NCBI GenBank assembly: GCA_024509875.1
Contig: JAMPIV010017546.1
Coordinates: 1-64,000, forward strand
DNA: 64,000 nt
From: Oreohelix idahoensis
Taxonomy: Eukaryota; Mollusca; Gastropoda; Stylommatophora; Oreohelicidae
Direction of reading: 5' to 3'
In this document: positions 10,796-21,912 of the stretch, piece by piece
How the letters are laid out: every line of letters begins with the position of its first letter
Numbering within the stretch: the stretch's first letter is position 1
Made by a program: the position numbers and the translations under genes
The notes under the pieces: generated by a model
The model's database searches: none
What the model was told of the DNA's origin: nothing
What the model saw: the letters and a program-made list of their open reading frames with translations, nothing else

Positions 10796-12708
10796 TGTAG
10801 TGAAATCTGTGGGAACAAACGCTTAATTCCACAGCACGTTCAATTTGCATACCGAAGTAAGGGCCTAAACGATTTGCCGCGGTTTAACATTAACATTTTG
10901 CTACTTTGCTTTGAGATTTAAATATTTTCTTGTGCCAGAAATGCGATACCAGTTTGAATTTTTCTCGACCCGCGTTCTGGACATATATTCACACGCTGGT
11001 TTTAGCAGACGATATATATACACACACGCAATGTGACGTGGCGCCGTAAGGTTAACGTCCGATAAGGTAGTTTAAAATAAAAGGAAAAATTAAGGTTAAC
11101 GTCCTATTGGTTTTTGAAAATGCCGTACTGAATTAAATAGGAGAGGGGAAGGAGTCCTTAATTTGAATATTTGAGGTCAGTTTTATTTGAAAAGGAACGC
11201 TATTCATTAAACAGTCTCTGATTGGCTGTAGTGTACTAGACTAAACGGTTGTATAAAACCAATTAGTATTGGGTATAGGGGGCCACTAGATGAAAAAATT
11301 TCTTACACTAAAGACGTTGTTGTTAGAGACAAGGCAAGAGTACTGTCTTGGTTGCTAATTCTGCATAGCAGCTATCTGTATCGCCCTATTCAACAACCTA
11401 GTGTATAAAGTTTCTTTGATTGCGGTAAATATTGAAACCTTTATATTAACATTTATATTGTCATTTTTATCATTATTATGTATGCATTATTGAATTTGTA
11501 TGAACCTTAAAGGGGAAACATTTATCTGGAGGGAAGGCAACATCACTCTGTGTTGTTTCACAGCGTTGTTAGGAACTGTATTAACCTGGTATAGAAAAGC
11601 CAGACAGGCTTTCGGCCATATGGGGAGAAAAGAAAATTAAATATTTATGATGAAAAGAAAAATGTTGTGTTATGACATAAGACCAGGAAGATCACTGGCC
11701 GTCTTCTTCAGCAAGTCACCGTGATTGTACATGACTTGATAGTATTAATGTAAAATGTTTCCTTTATCAAGGAAAATGTCAAACGGTGGTTTGAAAGTTA
11801 TTTATCCAGAAGGGGGTACCAACCAAATTGAGAACGTTAACTAATTGTTTAGTTACCATACTGATGTCTGATGATATTGCCATGTTAGAATAATGAAAAG
11901 AGAGAGATTATTAGATGCTGAGTGGGACACATTTGTATTGTTCCAGAGTTTCATCTACGAGTGAAAGTGAGCCCAGGTGACCTAACACCTGTCCTTAAAG
12001 TATGCAGTGAGGCCTAACTACTGAGTGCCTACACAGTGATTCACCTATAGAAGCAGAAGCGTGTCTTGGCAGTGGATGCTGGCGTTTTATACATACTTCA
12101 ACCAGCCTGGTTCCAGAGACCTCAGATAAGACTTGTCTGGGAAATTGATATCACAAACACTCCACTCTCTCAGTTTTTCACTAGATAGTATCAGACAGTG
12201 AGGAACAAAAACGTTCAATAAACTTGTACCCTTTTCTAGGAGCAAGAAATACTTGACATTTTCCCAGTTTGAGACATATAAATAATTGTGGGCTAACACC
12301 GACTCAATGACAGTTGTAAAATAATTGGTTGTAAATAATTTCATTATCATGTTGAGTTGATTATTCCTGTGTCAGAAGAATAACTAGATACAGGAAAATA
12401 AATTATAAAAAAAATAAGTTACATTCCAAACTTTACTCAGTGACTTGTTTAATCATTGTTTATTAGTAATAGGTGTAGTTGTTGTCTTGTTCATACATTT
12501 CATCACATTGCATATACCCTAGACACTTGCTAGACAACATACACACACCAATACACTTCAGTAGGGGAAGATATATAATCGGGTGAGGTCGTGGTGGAAG
12601 CAGACAAGTACCCTGTAAACTTATTTGTATTTAATAAACCTCAGGGACTTGCATAGCTGACCCCATACCAGATACCATTACTATAATATTGTAACCAATA
12701 AGAACAAC
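10796..12708 (+). repeat. 3' LTR of nested element (3' tip missing)
   Basis: Matches 4172-6093 almost base for base. Identity stops at AGAACAAC (12708), whereas the 5' LTR continues 12 bases to CACCACA. The next base belongs to host integrase coding sequence. Confidence 0.88.
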
Positions 12709-13455
12709 GCGAAAACCGCGAGGTCCTATGTCCTTACTTCATGATCTTATAACTGCTGATAATATTGTCGATGACACAAAATCCTCTTATGAATATGTCA
12801 TCGCACTTAGACACAAGATTATGAAGCATGCAAATTGGCAACTGCTTCTTCTGAATTTGCGAAACAGAAGGCAAGGGAATTTGCCAATAAAAAGAGATGT
12901 TTGCGTCAACTTTGTCCAGGTGACAAAGCATTTGTCTTGCTACCTTGTAGGGAAAATAGACTTCTCATTTCTTGGAAAGGTCCGTACGATATAATATCAA
13001 AAGTTTCCGATGTTGACTATATCGTCGATATTGACGGGAAGCGTAAAACCTTCCACATCAACATGCTCACGGAATTCCATGAACGTCCTGATTATTTACA
13101 ACCTGTTTTCCAGGCAACGGACGATTTTCCAGTCCAACATGGACAGTACTCATCTCTGTCAGTAATACAGAATGAGGAAACGAGTTTCTCGGATGTAAAT
13201 TTACCTTTTCCAATGATTCCTCTTCACTCTAATGAATCATGGAAAGATGTTGCTATTTCTCCAGAGTTATCTCCAGGAGAGCAGAAACAAGTTTCTACTA
13301 TGTTAGAACAATTTCAGGATGTCCTTACTGACATTCCTGGTCAAACTGATGTCATTCAACATGACATTATTCTTACTGACCATAGTCCTATAAGAGTCAG
13401 ACCGTATCCTATCCCGATACATTTTTCAAGCACAGGTAGAGAAAGAGTTAGATGA
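12709..13455 (+). pseudogene. Integrase C-terminus and RT N-terminus of host element
   Basis: Coding resumes at the conserved RKPRGPMSLL motif near the end of integrase, then TKSSYEYVIALRHKI. There is a frame change near 12830. The frame from 12835 then encodes the basic helix (EFAKQKAREFANKK), the GPY/F motif (ISWKGPYDIIS), FHINMLTEF, and the RT entry segment (VLTDIPGQTD). The frame breaks at a T5 run near 13423-13427. Relative to the integrase left at 4171, roughly 100-120 residues are missing, including the Glu of the D,D,E triad. Confidence 0.82.
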
Positions 13456-13456
13456 G

Positions 13457-13732
13457 ATGATAGAGTTAAAAATTATTGAACCATCCACATCAGCATATTC
13501 TTCGCCGATGGTTATAGTACGGAAAAAAGACAATAACATACGTCTTTGCGTGGATTATCGCAAATTGAATCAAGTGACTAAATTCGATGCTGAACCTATG
13601 CCTTTACTAGAAGAGCTACCTACGAGACTATCGAATTCTCACTTCTTTACTAAACTCGATTTGTCTAAGGGATATTGGCAAGTTCCACTATCCGAACACG
13701 CCAAACCGTTTACTGCTTTTTTCGACGCCTAG
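13457..13732 (+). pseudogene. RT fingers/palm segment of host element
   Basis: Encodes IIEPSTSAYSSPMVIVRKKD, RLCVDYRKLNQVT and the first catalytic motif KLDLSKGYWQVPL. The upstream break (T5 run) and the downstream break (T6 run at 13717-13722) are both single-base shifts; the next frame continues the same domain. Confidence 0.8.
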
Positions 13733-13754
13733 GGGTCTATTCCAATGGAATTTC

Positions 13755-14651
13755 ATGCCTTTCGGTCTTATGAACGCCCCTGCTACATTTGTACGCATGA
13801 TGCGTCGAATCCTATCTCATCGCTCAGATGTCATTGCGTATCTTGATGACATCTGTCTTTTCAGTGATACTTGGAACGATCACTATAATGGTATAAATGA
13901 ACTATTGTCTATCTTACGCGAGCATAACCTGACAGCGAAACCATCGAAAGCATGTATTGGTTTTAGCGAAATATCTTTCTTAGGACACCGTGTTGGTCAT
14001 GGGTTCCTAAAAACAGAAGACCATAATACAAGTAAGATACTTAACATTTCTATTCCTAAGACTAAAAAGCAAGTACGAAGTCTCTTAGGTCTAATACAAT
14101 TTTATGGACGATTCATCCCGAATCTGTCCTCCATTATGTCACCTCTTTCTTCCTTGCTAAAGAAAGGGTCTCCTAATGTAGTCCATTGGACTCAAGAATG
14201 TCAATCCTCTTTGGATAAGGTTAAAACTATGTTTTCTACTTCACCTATCCTAGTATTGCCTTCTAAGGATAAGACATTTATTCTTCGTAGTGACGCTTCA
14301 TCCACCGGGATTGGAGCTGCACTAATGCAAGAGTACTCTGGAACTCTGCATCCTGTGATGTATATTTCTCGGAAATTAAATGCCGCAGAGAAGAATTACT
14401 CGGTCCTAGACCGTGAATTATTGGCTATGGTTTGGTCAATCCTTAAACTGCAAAGATTTCTTCTGGGCACGCATTTCATTGTGGAAACTGACCAGAAAGC
14501 TCTTACGGCTATTCAGAGTAAAAATCTGAAGAGCGCGAGATCAACGCGATACGCGATTGCTCTACAGCCATTTCATTTTTCGGTGCGAGCTATCCGTGGG
14601 TCAGAAAATGTGACGGCAGATATTTTGTCTAGATGCCCACATGATTCATAA
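13755..14651 (+). pseudogene. RT and RNase H of host element
   Basis: 298-residue frame opening with MPFGLMNAPATF. It has the catalytic YLDD box (residues about 28-31), FLGHRVG, and FYGRFIPNLSS. RNase H follows at about residue 170-295 (ILRSDASSTGIG, DRELLAMVWSI, ETDQKALTAI) and ends GSENVTADILSRCP. It is homologous throughout to the nested element's RT/RNase H, but only as a relative, not as a copy. No integrase follows. Confidence 0.87.
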
Positions 14652-15043
14652 CTGTTATACAACTTTGATACAGTTGTTTCTATGTTGAAATGTGTACACA
14701 TATGTAATATATCATATATTGATTGTAACACTACTCAGCGGTTCATTGATATTTATTCACCGCTGATCTTTCAATGTTTTTCGTCTTTGATGATCATGAT
14801 GTTAAGATATCTTAGATGAAATTGATGTATAAACTAATGTGGAAATTGTGTCATTGCTAATATTGTAGTATGCGTTGGTGACACCTCTCTGGAAATATTT
14901 ATACTTAGAGAAGTACTTTCTCTAAGGTCATAAAACTTATGCTTATCATCTGCGCATTGTATTGGTGCGTTGTGAGCCTATTGTATGTTGCTCCTAGATG
15001 TATTTCAAAAAAAAAAAAATGTACCATTTTTTTTCCCGAGGGG
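14652..15043 (+). other. Host element 3' untranslated region and polypurine tract
   Basis: About 390 AT-rich bases without coding signal, including an A13 run at 15007-15019. CCCGAGGGG at 15035-15043 directly precedes the LTR start and is the only purine-rich candidate for plus-strand priming; it is short. Confidence 0.6.
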
Positions 15044-16568
15044 TGTGGTAATCTGTTGCGTGCATATTTTGACGCACATATTACAAAAATCGATATGGCT
15101 ATTTAATATGGGAAAAATATAGACATTCATTCATTTGTGTATGAAAATGCTGTCTATGGTAAAAGCGAGAGAATCCATGGTTGATTCACACTTTTGATTA
15201 TTGGAGTAATCGTTCTTGATATTGATCCGGCGCATGGATTGCTCTTACGTTTGTACTTATTTTTTAGGGCCAGAAAATATATTAATTTGCTTATTGTGTT
15301 TATGGCCTGAATTCATATGTATTACATATTATTAGTACAAGTAGAATCAGTCCTATATTGTATATTTTGGATGGGTAGGAGGGACTAGATTCTTGTTATT
15401 CCGGTCTAGCGGAAGTATGAGTTGTCTTGACAAGTCGTGATGAGTTCCGATGTACCGTGATAATGGCGGGTACGCACTTTTCGAAGGGCTGGTAGATTCT
15501 TAAGGAAATATGATTCATGAAGTGGTTTTCTTCTAAAGGAGATGGTATCTCTACTATAGTTTATGTTAGAGACTCTCCTAAGGTACGGTACAATGTATAA
15601 TTCGGACTCCATGTATTGCCAGACCCTATATTGATGATCTCATGTCGATTCGACCTAGATGGAACATTTGTGCTTCGTATCGCTAGGGTCGTGTTTTGTA
15701 TCGACGAAGATGACAGACTTTCCTGCAGCGGTTATGGCTACGTGAATTAACCTGATCACCGTAGAGCTGTATGGAAACATTTATGAAATCATTTATATAC
15801 CCATTATAAATTAACTCTGGCTTATATTCTCCTTCCTATGAATGAGTGAACGACAACTCAGGGAGGCAGCCATGTTAGATTTCGGTCATCATATGTTTTG
15901 ATCACTGCCAAGAGAACAGATTATTTATCCTATTATCGGACAGTGACAGGAGATCTCAATCTTGCTAGAAACCCCCTCTTTCGTGGTTTCATAATATATG
16001 CTACAAACTATGGACGTCAAGTAACTTTAGTTATTTACCGATCTGCCTTCACTGACGCGTTTAGTCAGATAGGGGAATGCGGCCATAATGTATCATGACA
16101 ATTGAACTTTTGATGTACTGCCCATTATTTCTGAATGTGTCATGACTTCAGATCTGCTATGTATACCTACAAATTGATATGTCAACATACCATGATGTAC
16201 TCGTATGTCCCAGTGTGTACGTCTGAATAAATTGAGTAAACAAAGATTCCAGCAGTCTGCATTGGTGCCTTGTAGACACAAGTGTATGAGTGGTTATATT
16301 GGTCAGCACACGAACAGTACACCATTCGCGGTAATCACACTCTACACTTCTACTTCATACATACACCATCCTGCGTCGGTTGGAGTGACCAAGTTTAGGG
16401 CCTGCTTCCCCTGGAGCCTTTGCCTTCCTTAACTCAGGACTAGGGTGAGTTACCCATTTACAGCTGGGTAGACTGGGGGCATGCCTGATCTCAACAACAC
16501 ACCACTCTTCCTTACAGAGCATACAGACTGACACTTTACGGAGTGGAAAGAAGAAAAGAAACTTTACA
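15044..16568 (+). repeat. 3' LTR of host element
   Basis: About 1.5 kb from TGTGGTAATC to AAACTTTACA, with TG...CA ends. The end is fixed by its match to bases 1-33 of the window. It contains a piece of a SINE-like repeat at about 16375-16500. The short frames inside it have no recognisable product. The downstream flank is ATGCC; the matching upstream duplication would be outside the window. Confidence 0.75.
16375..16500 (-). repeat. SINE-like repeat S1, partial copy within the host 3' LTR
   Basis: Shares with the copies at 18636, 36827, 37030 and 53105 the blocks GGAGTGACCA, TTGCCTTCCTTAACTCA and CCCATTTACAGCTGGGTAGACTGG. It lacks the tRNA-like head seen at 18780-18850. Confidence 0.5.
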
Positions 16569-16571
16569 ATG

Positions 16572-16725
16572 CCCTAAAAAGAGGTAATCCTGTTAAGTGC
16601 TAATCTTGGAAAGGGTTAATCATGAAGAAAAATGTATCCTGAAAAGAGCTAATCCTGAAAAAGGTTAATCCTGGAAAGGGTTAATACTGGAAAGGACTAA
16701 TCCTGGAAAGGACTACTAATACGCC
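16572..16725 (+). repeat. 16-bp tandem repeat next to the LTR
   Basis: About nine imperfect copies of a unit close to TAATCCTGGAAAGGGT. The remaining sequence up to 17383 holds nothing I recognise. Confidence 0.7.
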
Positions 16726-17383
16726 ACTGGAACAGGTGAAATTCTTCCGTCTTGTAAATCTAACGGGCTTACATGCTACATTCCTGGACAGGTCAATATA
16801 CTTTTTAAGGAAATCAGTGCTAGCGTTGGTAGCGAGGTAGGTCATAAGTTAACTATTGATGTGGCTGAGGAACACGTGACATATAAGAGATTCCCCGGTG
16901 GGGAATCCAGCCTAATAATAATACTCATTGAATGGAATAGCCCGGGGACTGCTTCTAGTATTGCACGCAAAGAACTAACGGAGCTCCCTATGTTGATAAC
17001 TGGACCAGTTACTGGGGACCAAAGAATAAGAACTATAAGAACTGTATACCCTCCCTAACCATGCCATAAGGGACGACTAAGGAAGTTTATGCGTGAAGTT
17101 AGCAATTTGAAACCCGCTCTGCGAGGAAAACTATTGTGTCAATGCGCAGGCTTCTACAGTGGTCGCTTCATTGTTCCCATGGAAACGCGAATGAGACAAG
17201 ACATACGAAAATGACAAAATAGAAAACAGAATAGTTGTAAGAACCTATCAGCGAATTGAATATATTAATGTAATTTAATAAAGCAGACGAATGAAATAAG
17301 TACATAGGTTTTGTTTGTTTTTTCTTTTAATTCTTTCTTTCTTCTTGTAAAAGGGTGGGAAGTGAACTACATGGGTTAAAATG
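16726..17383. other. Unassigned spacer
   Basis: No coding, repeat or structural signal that I can name. A 65-residue frame at 16861-17058 has no recognisable domain. Confidence 0.5.
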
Positions 17384-18638
17384 TGAAGTATAAAGATGAG
17401 TGGATGGTTTGATAGTATAAAGGTGAGTGAATGGTTTGATAGTACAAAGATGAGTGGATGGTTTGATAGTACAAAGATGAGTGGATGGTTTGATAGTACA
17501 AAGATGAGTGGATGGTTTGATAGTACAAAGATGAGTGGATGGTTTGATAGTACAAAGATGAGTGGATGGTTTGATAGTACAAAGATGAGTGAATGGTTTG
17601 ATAGTACAAAGATGAGTGGATGGTTTGATAGTACAAAGATGAGTAGATGGTTTGATAGAATAAAGATGAGTGGATGGTTTGATAGTACAAAGATAAGTGG
17701 ATGGTTTGATAGTACAAAAATGAGTGGATAGTGTGATAGTACAAAGATGGGTGGATGGTTTGATAGTACACAGATGAGTGGATGGTTTGATAGTACAAAG
17801 ATGAGTGGATCGTTTGATAGTACAAAGATGAGTGGATGGTTTGATAGTATAAAGATGAGTGAATGGTTTGATAGTACAAAGATGAGTGGATGGTTTGATA
17901 GTACAAAGATGAGTGAATGGTTTGATAGTACAAAGATGAGTGGATGGTTTGATAGTACAAAGATGAGTGAATGGTTTGATAGTATAAAGGTGAGTGAATG
18001 GTTTGATAGTACAAAGATGAGTGGATGGTTTGATAGTATAAAGATGAGTGAATGGTTTGATAGTACAAAGATGAGTGGATGGTTTGATAGTACAAAGATG
18101 AGTGAATGGTTTGATAGTATAAAGGTGAGTGAATGGTTTGATAGTACAAAGATGAGTGGATGGTTTGATAGTACAAAGATGAGTGGATGGTTTGATAGTA
18201 CAAAGATGAGTGGATGGTTTGATAGTACAAAGATGAGTGGATGGTTTGATAGTACAAAGATGAGTGGATGGTTTGATAGTACAAAGATGAGTGGATTGTT
18301 TGATAGTACAAAGATGAGTGGATGGTTTGATAGTACAAAGATGAGTGGATAGTTTGATAGTACAAAGATGAGTGGATGGTTTGATAGTACAAAGATGAGT
18401 GGATGGTTTGATAGTACAAAGATGAGTGGATGGTTTGATAGTACAAAGATGAGTGGATGGTTTGATAGTACAAAGATGAGTGGATGGTTTGATAGTACAA
18501 AGATGAGTGGATGGTTTGATAGTACAAAGATGAGTGGATGGTTTGATAGTACAAAGATGAGTGGATGGTTTGATAGTACAAAGATGAGTGGATGGTTTGA
18601 TAGTACAAAGATGAGTGGATGGTTTGATAGTATAAAAA
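17384..18638 (+). repeat. 27-bp minisatellite, about 46 copies
   Basis: Head-to-tail array of a 27-bp unit that reads MSGWFDSTK on the plus strand and LCTIKPSTH or a shifted version on the minus strand. Variant units (G to A giving SEW, TATAAAG for TACAAAG) recur in blocks such as 17840-18140, indicating higher-order duplication. Because 27 is divisible by 3 and the unit lacks stops in several frames, long spurious frames appear on both strands. I do not call a gene. Confidence 0.95.
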
Positions 18639-18850
18639 GGTAGTCCCATAGAAGATACTGCCGTAGGCGAGTGAAGTGTTACAGAGATGGAGTGACCAGA
18701 TTTCTTCCGCTGCCATTGCCTTCCGTAACTCAAGAACAGATTCATGTTCTCATTTACAGCAGGGTAAGCTGGATCATGGCGATACCATGATTCGAACCTG
18801 GCACCTGAGCCGCAGAGACCACTCTCACAATCAGATGCTCTTTGAAAGTG
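18639..18850 (-). repeat. SINE-like repeat S1 with tRNA-like head
   Basis: Read on the minus strand, the first ~60 bases (18850 to 18780) look tRNA-derived: a B-box-like GGTTCGAATCATGG preceded by an A-box-like segment. A body follows that is shared with the other S1 copies (CTTGAGTTACGGAAGGCAATGG, given as CTTGAGTTACGG and AAGGCAATGG), ending near CGGCAGTATCTTCTATGGG. The 3' end abuts the minisatellite. Confidence 0.55.
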
Positions 18851-18897
18851 TACGGATAAGATTTCGGTACAGGTAAATACCACGAAAAAAACTGATG

Positions 18898-19200
18898 TTA
18901 CCCGCTCGGCAGAAGAGAACAAGTGATAATCTTCAGACTTTGCACTGGCCATAACAGATTGAGATACCATCTATTCAACAGATTAAAGATAGGAACTACT
19001 GATGAGTGTGACTGTGGCACAGATAAAATAACTGCCGAACATCTGCTTCAAAGGTGCCCAACATATGAGGAACAGAGAAAACGCATATGGCCATCACCAG
19101 TACCATTCCTGGAGAAAAATCTACGGAGATATCAACAGCCTCAGGCTGACCACTGCTTTCTTTGAGCCTATTCAAGTTGACATCTGAGGGTGAACGAAGA
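18898..19200 (+). pseudogene. LINE ORF2 3' end fragment
   Basis: Translates to the C-terminal region common in Jockey/CR1-like non-LTR elements: FRLCTGHNRLRYHLFNRLKIG, a zinc-knuckle-like CDCGTD...AEHLLQRCP, then EQRKRIWP (the first stretch is given here as FRLCTGHNRLRYHL and FNRLKIG). The copy is 5'-truncated to about 300 bases and ends in a GAAGAAGAAGG tail. Open for 80 residues from 18923. Clade assignment is tentative. Confidence 0.65.
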
Positions 19201-19574
19201 AGAAGGAACGGGTAAATATTTCTTGTTGATAGGAGCTTTACCTCGTTTTAACAGAGGGAGATCAGTTGGGTGGCGGGTTGTCTCCCCTGCTCTGCAGGAT
19301 AGTCTACTAGTGGTCGAACCTCGAGCAAAATGACGAGGGTTTTCAAAGGTATCAACCTCCGCTAATGATTACTATTGGCAGACATATCAATAGAAGGATG
19401 ATGCTTTTATTTCAGGGAGTCTCACAGGAATTTGTAGAGTCGGAAGTATAGCTATTGCGTCATCTAGGTTGTTATAAACGTTGTATTCTCCGCCCAATTC
19501 TGTGAGATAATATGATTTGACTCGTATTTTATGAGCTCCCAACTGAAGATGATTCAGCAAAATATTATGTTTAT

Positions 19575-19576
<2 letters not shown>
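19201..19576. other. Unassigned spacer
   Basis: No recognisable gene or repeat. Confidence 0.5.

Positions 19577-19612
<36 letters not shown>
19577..19612 (+). repeat. (CT)n microsatellite
   Basis: Pure CT dinucleotide run of about 18 copies. Confidence 0.95.
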
Positions 19613-19616
<4 letters not shown>

Positions 19617-19644
19617 TATAGTATATATGATGAGAGAGAGAGGA

Positions 19645-19712
19645 AGGTCAGAATGTCAGACGGGCCTGCGTGCCCAATTCTTAACCCTTTGAAAATAAAG
19701 TTCGTTCGTTCG

Positions 19713-19718
<6 letters not shown>
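19645..19718 (+). repeat. LINE 3' tail with (GTTC)n
   Basis: CCAATTCTTAACCCTTTGAA followed by AATAAA and GTTC repeats looks like the end of a 5'-truncated LINE whose tail is a tetranucleotide. The same motif occurs at 54434 and 54576 within the CTAT array. Confidence 0.6.

Positions 19719-19804
<86 letters not shown>
19719..19804 (+). repeat. (CT)n(TA)n microsatellite, left half
   Basis: CT run passing into about 30 TA repeats. The TA run is resumed at 25212, on the other side of the LTR-like insertion 19805-25211. Confidence 0.9.
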
Positions 19805-19807
<3 letters not shown>

Positions 19808-21080
19808 GACAGGTTATGAGAACAGACTACAGTTAATCCGTCCTCTTGCTTCCCATCGGCGCCCCTCATTACGTTCCACTTTGGGTCCACCTTGCTTTAC
19901 TAATTAGCATGCACGGGTTATTATGCATAAGCCATGCCTTTTACTAGCTGTCGAACTCATAATTTTAGCCACGCCTATTTTGTCTTGTTCCACGCGCTGA
20001 CGAAACAGCTATTCGGATCTCTAACTGTCATTCCTTGTAAAGGGGACGGGCGAATTGCGTTTGCCTGAATCCCGATGAAACCAGAGCTGTCAGATTACGA
20101 CATACTGACAGTTGCACGGTCCCAGAAACACGGGCAAGGCAACGGCTTTTGAAGTTCCATGCAGAGCTCGTTAATCGCCGAGATCTGAAGCCTTTTTGTT
20201 GTCGAGTCATCAGGTAACATAGCGAACGGAGAATTCTTTGTCTTGGAAGAGAGAACCCCGCTTGATTCCTGCTGATTTGCCGAGGCGCGACTTTCGTCAT
20301 CTTTCAGCGAAAATTACGATATTCGAGTATATACACTTCATCTATCTAAACTCAATTATCAGTCGCTTCAGGAAATTTTTGAAAATATCTAGCTCGCTAT
20401 CACAAGAGCCATATTACAATTGGATTACTTAGATTCGTCGAGATAGTTCATTTTTCTGTATTGCGGTAAATATATATATTAGCATTTAAGGAATCTAACG
20501 TGTTAAAGTTTTCATTATATTTCACTGGGATTTTCGGTGTAAATTGAATGGCGTATTAAATAACATATAGCTAATTTTTCCAGCTGTAACGTAAATTTAA
20601 TTACTTGCTATTTCCCAGTAAGAGATGCTTTAATTAACTATAAGACGCTAGGCGATTGATAATTGACGGAATACAATTTACTTCTATTCATCATGTGTAA
20701 TTTTATAAATGACTAGTGTTCATATCTCGTGTGAAAAGCGGTAAGATAAGCTTGACACTTGTGGTTTTTAAATATAATTTAATACCGGAGTGGTTAAGAG
20801 GTCTTGCCGTAACGCGTGTTAGGTTAGGATATGTATATTATTGTTAAAATGTTTGTATTTTTTCCTACATCTAGGCTGATCATAACCCTGCAACCTACCG
20901 GTCTTATAATCTTACAAACTATCCAGAGATATTACGTTGTTGTTGAGTCTTCGAGTTTTGACCTGTGCGGTCTAATTTCCTCATTCATGAGAGAGGCCAA
21001 ACTAAAACCAATAACTGTAACATTAGCTGGACTTGAAAATTACCAGATTTTATATTAATCTCACTGGCCCCTTGTGGCTA

Positions 21081-21205
<125 letters not shown>

Positions 21206-21826
21206 CCGCCGATGATTATCATCCTTTAATTTTTTTTCATCACGTCACAGAGTGTCTCAGCCACCAGAGGCTAGACAACACCGGAACAATATACCTATAT
21301 TTATTCCTATGACGGTGACCACCACACAGAAGACTTATCCCAACCAACTAAAGGCAGTGATAAGGGAATTATCCAGGAAAATAATTAACTCATCAACTTC
21401 AGCGACGACCTGAAAATTAGCAGTCAGCAACCAGGATAGTCTGGGGCTGAAATTGGCGAAGAATCTGACTCTGTATAGTCTTAGTACTTGTTAGAGTTTA
21501 ATTCCATTGAATACCTGCGACCACTATTGGGTAAGCGAATATGAGTGTGGCCACTGTATGAGTGAAGTGAATGACCAGAAAGAGAGAAGCATATTATTTT
21601 CTTTTGTTACCATCAGTGTACTAATCTTCTCTTTTTTTTCCTCACTAATCTGAGTATTCACGGGATAGATTAAATTAGAAACATGTTCGTTTCCCGTACT
21701 GACTATTCCCTTTCTGTGACGGATAGGATGAAATTCAGCTGTCCCTGAATTGACGGATGATAACAAGAGTACCCTTGAATAGCAACGAGGCCCCTGAATT
21801 TGTGTGTAGTTAAATCGCAACGTGTT

Positions 21827-21912
21827 TCCAACGTGGAATTCTACCACGCGTGCTAATTAGTATGCACTATCCAACGTGGATTTTCTCCACGCGGGCTAAT
21901 TAATATGTAAAC
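21827..21912 (+). repeat. Short tandem duplication with CCACGC / GTGG stems
   Basis: Two copies, about 43 bases apart, of CCAACGTGGA...CCACGCG.GCTAATTA.TATG. Each can form a small hairpin (ACGTGGA with TCCACG). Confidence 0.6.

Larger units (their letters stand above)
4172..12708 (+). mobile_element. Nested Gmr1-type Ty3/gypsy retrotransposon
   Basis: This is a complete-looking inner element inserted in the host integrase. It has near-identical LTRs at 4172-6105 and 10796-12708, a tRNA-Pro-like primer site at 6111, gag (6301), zinc knuckle and protease (7274), integrase zinc finger (about 7980-8230), a foreign-looking spacer in place of the integrase core, the GPY/F domain and RT (8826-9823), RT/RNase H (9824-10726), and a purine tract at 10783-10794. 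The LTRs differ by only a few substitutions and short indels (for example near 4268-4290 versus 10893-10915), so insertion was recent relative to the host copy. No target duplication is visible, and the 3' LTR lacks its last 12 bases. Confidence 0.88.
1..16568 (+). mobile_element. Gmr1-type Ty3/gypsy LTR retrotransposon (host element), split by a nested element
   Basis: This is the outer element. It contains the end of a 5' LTR (1-33), a leader, Gag-protease-integrase coding sequence (1381-4171), the nested element (4172-12708), then the integrase C-terminus, reverse transcriptase and RNase H (12709-14651), a purine tract and a 3' LTR (15044-16568). The last ~25 bases of the 3' LTR (purine-rich, then AAACTTTACA) match the first 33 bases of the window, which fixes both LTR ends. 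Integrase lies before RT; this is the order described for the Gmr1 group, whereas canonical Ty3/gypsy has RT-RNaseH-INT. The rest of the 5' LTR lies outside the window, so the target duplication cannot be checked. Confidence 0.85.

Noticed and set aside
4160..12715. Target duplication for the nested element
   Set aside because: The 5 bases before 4172 (CTCAT) are not repeated after 12708; the right junction appears deleted.
17384..18638. CRISPR-like regular repeats
   Set aside because: Units are contiguous with no unique spacers, and the context is a eukaryotic transposon-rich genome.
17327..18970. 547-codon minus-strand frame and 446-codon shifted frame
   Set aside because: Translations of the 27-bp minisatellite; open in several frames only because the unit length is a multiple of 3 and lacks stops.
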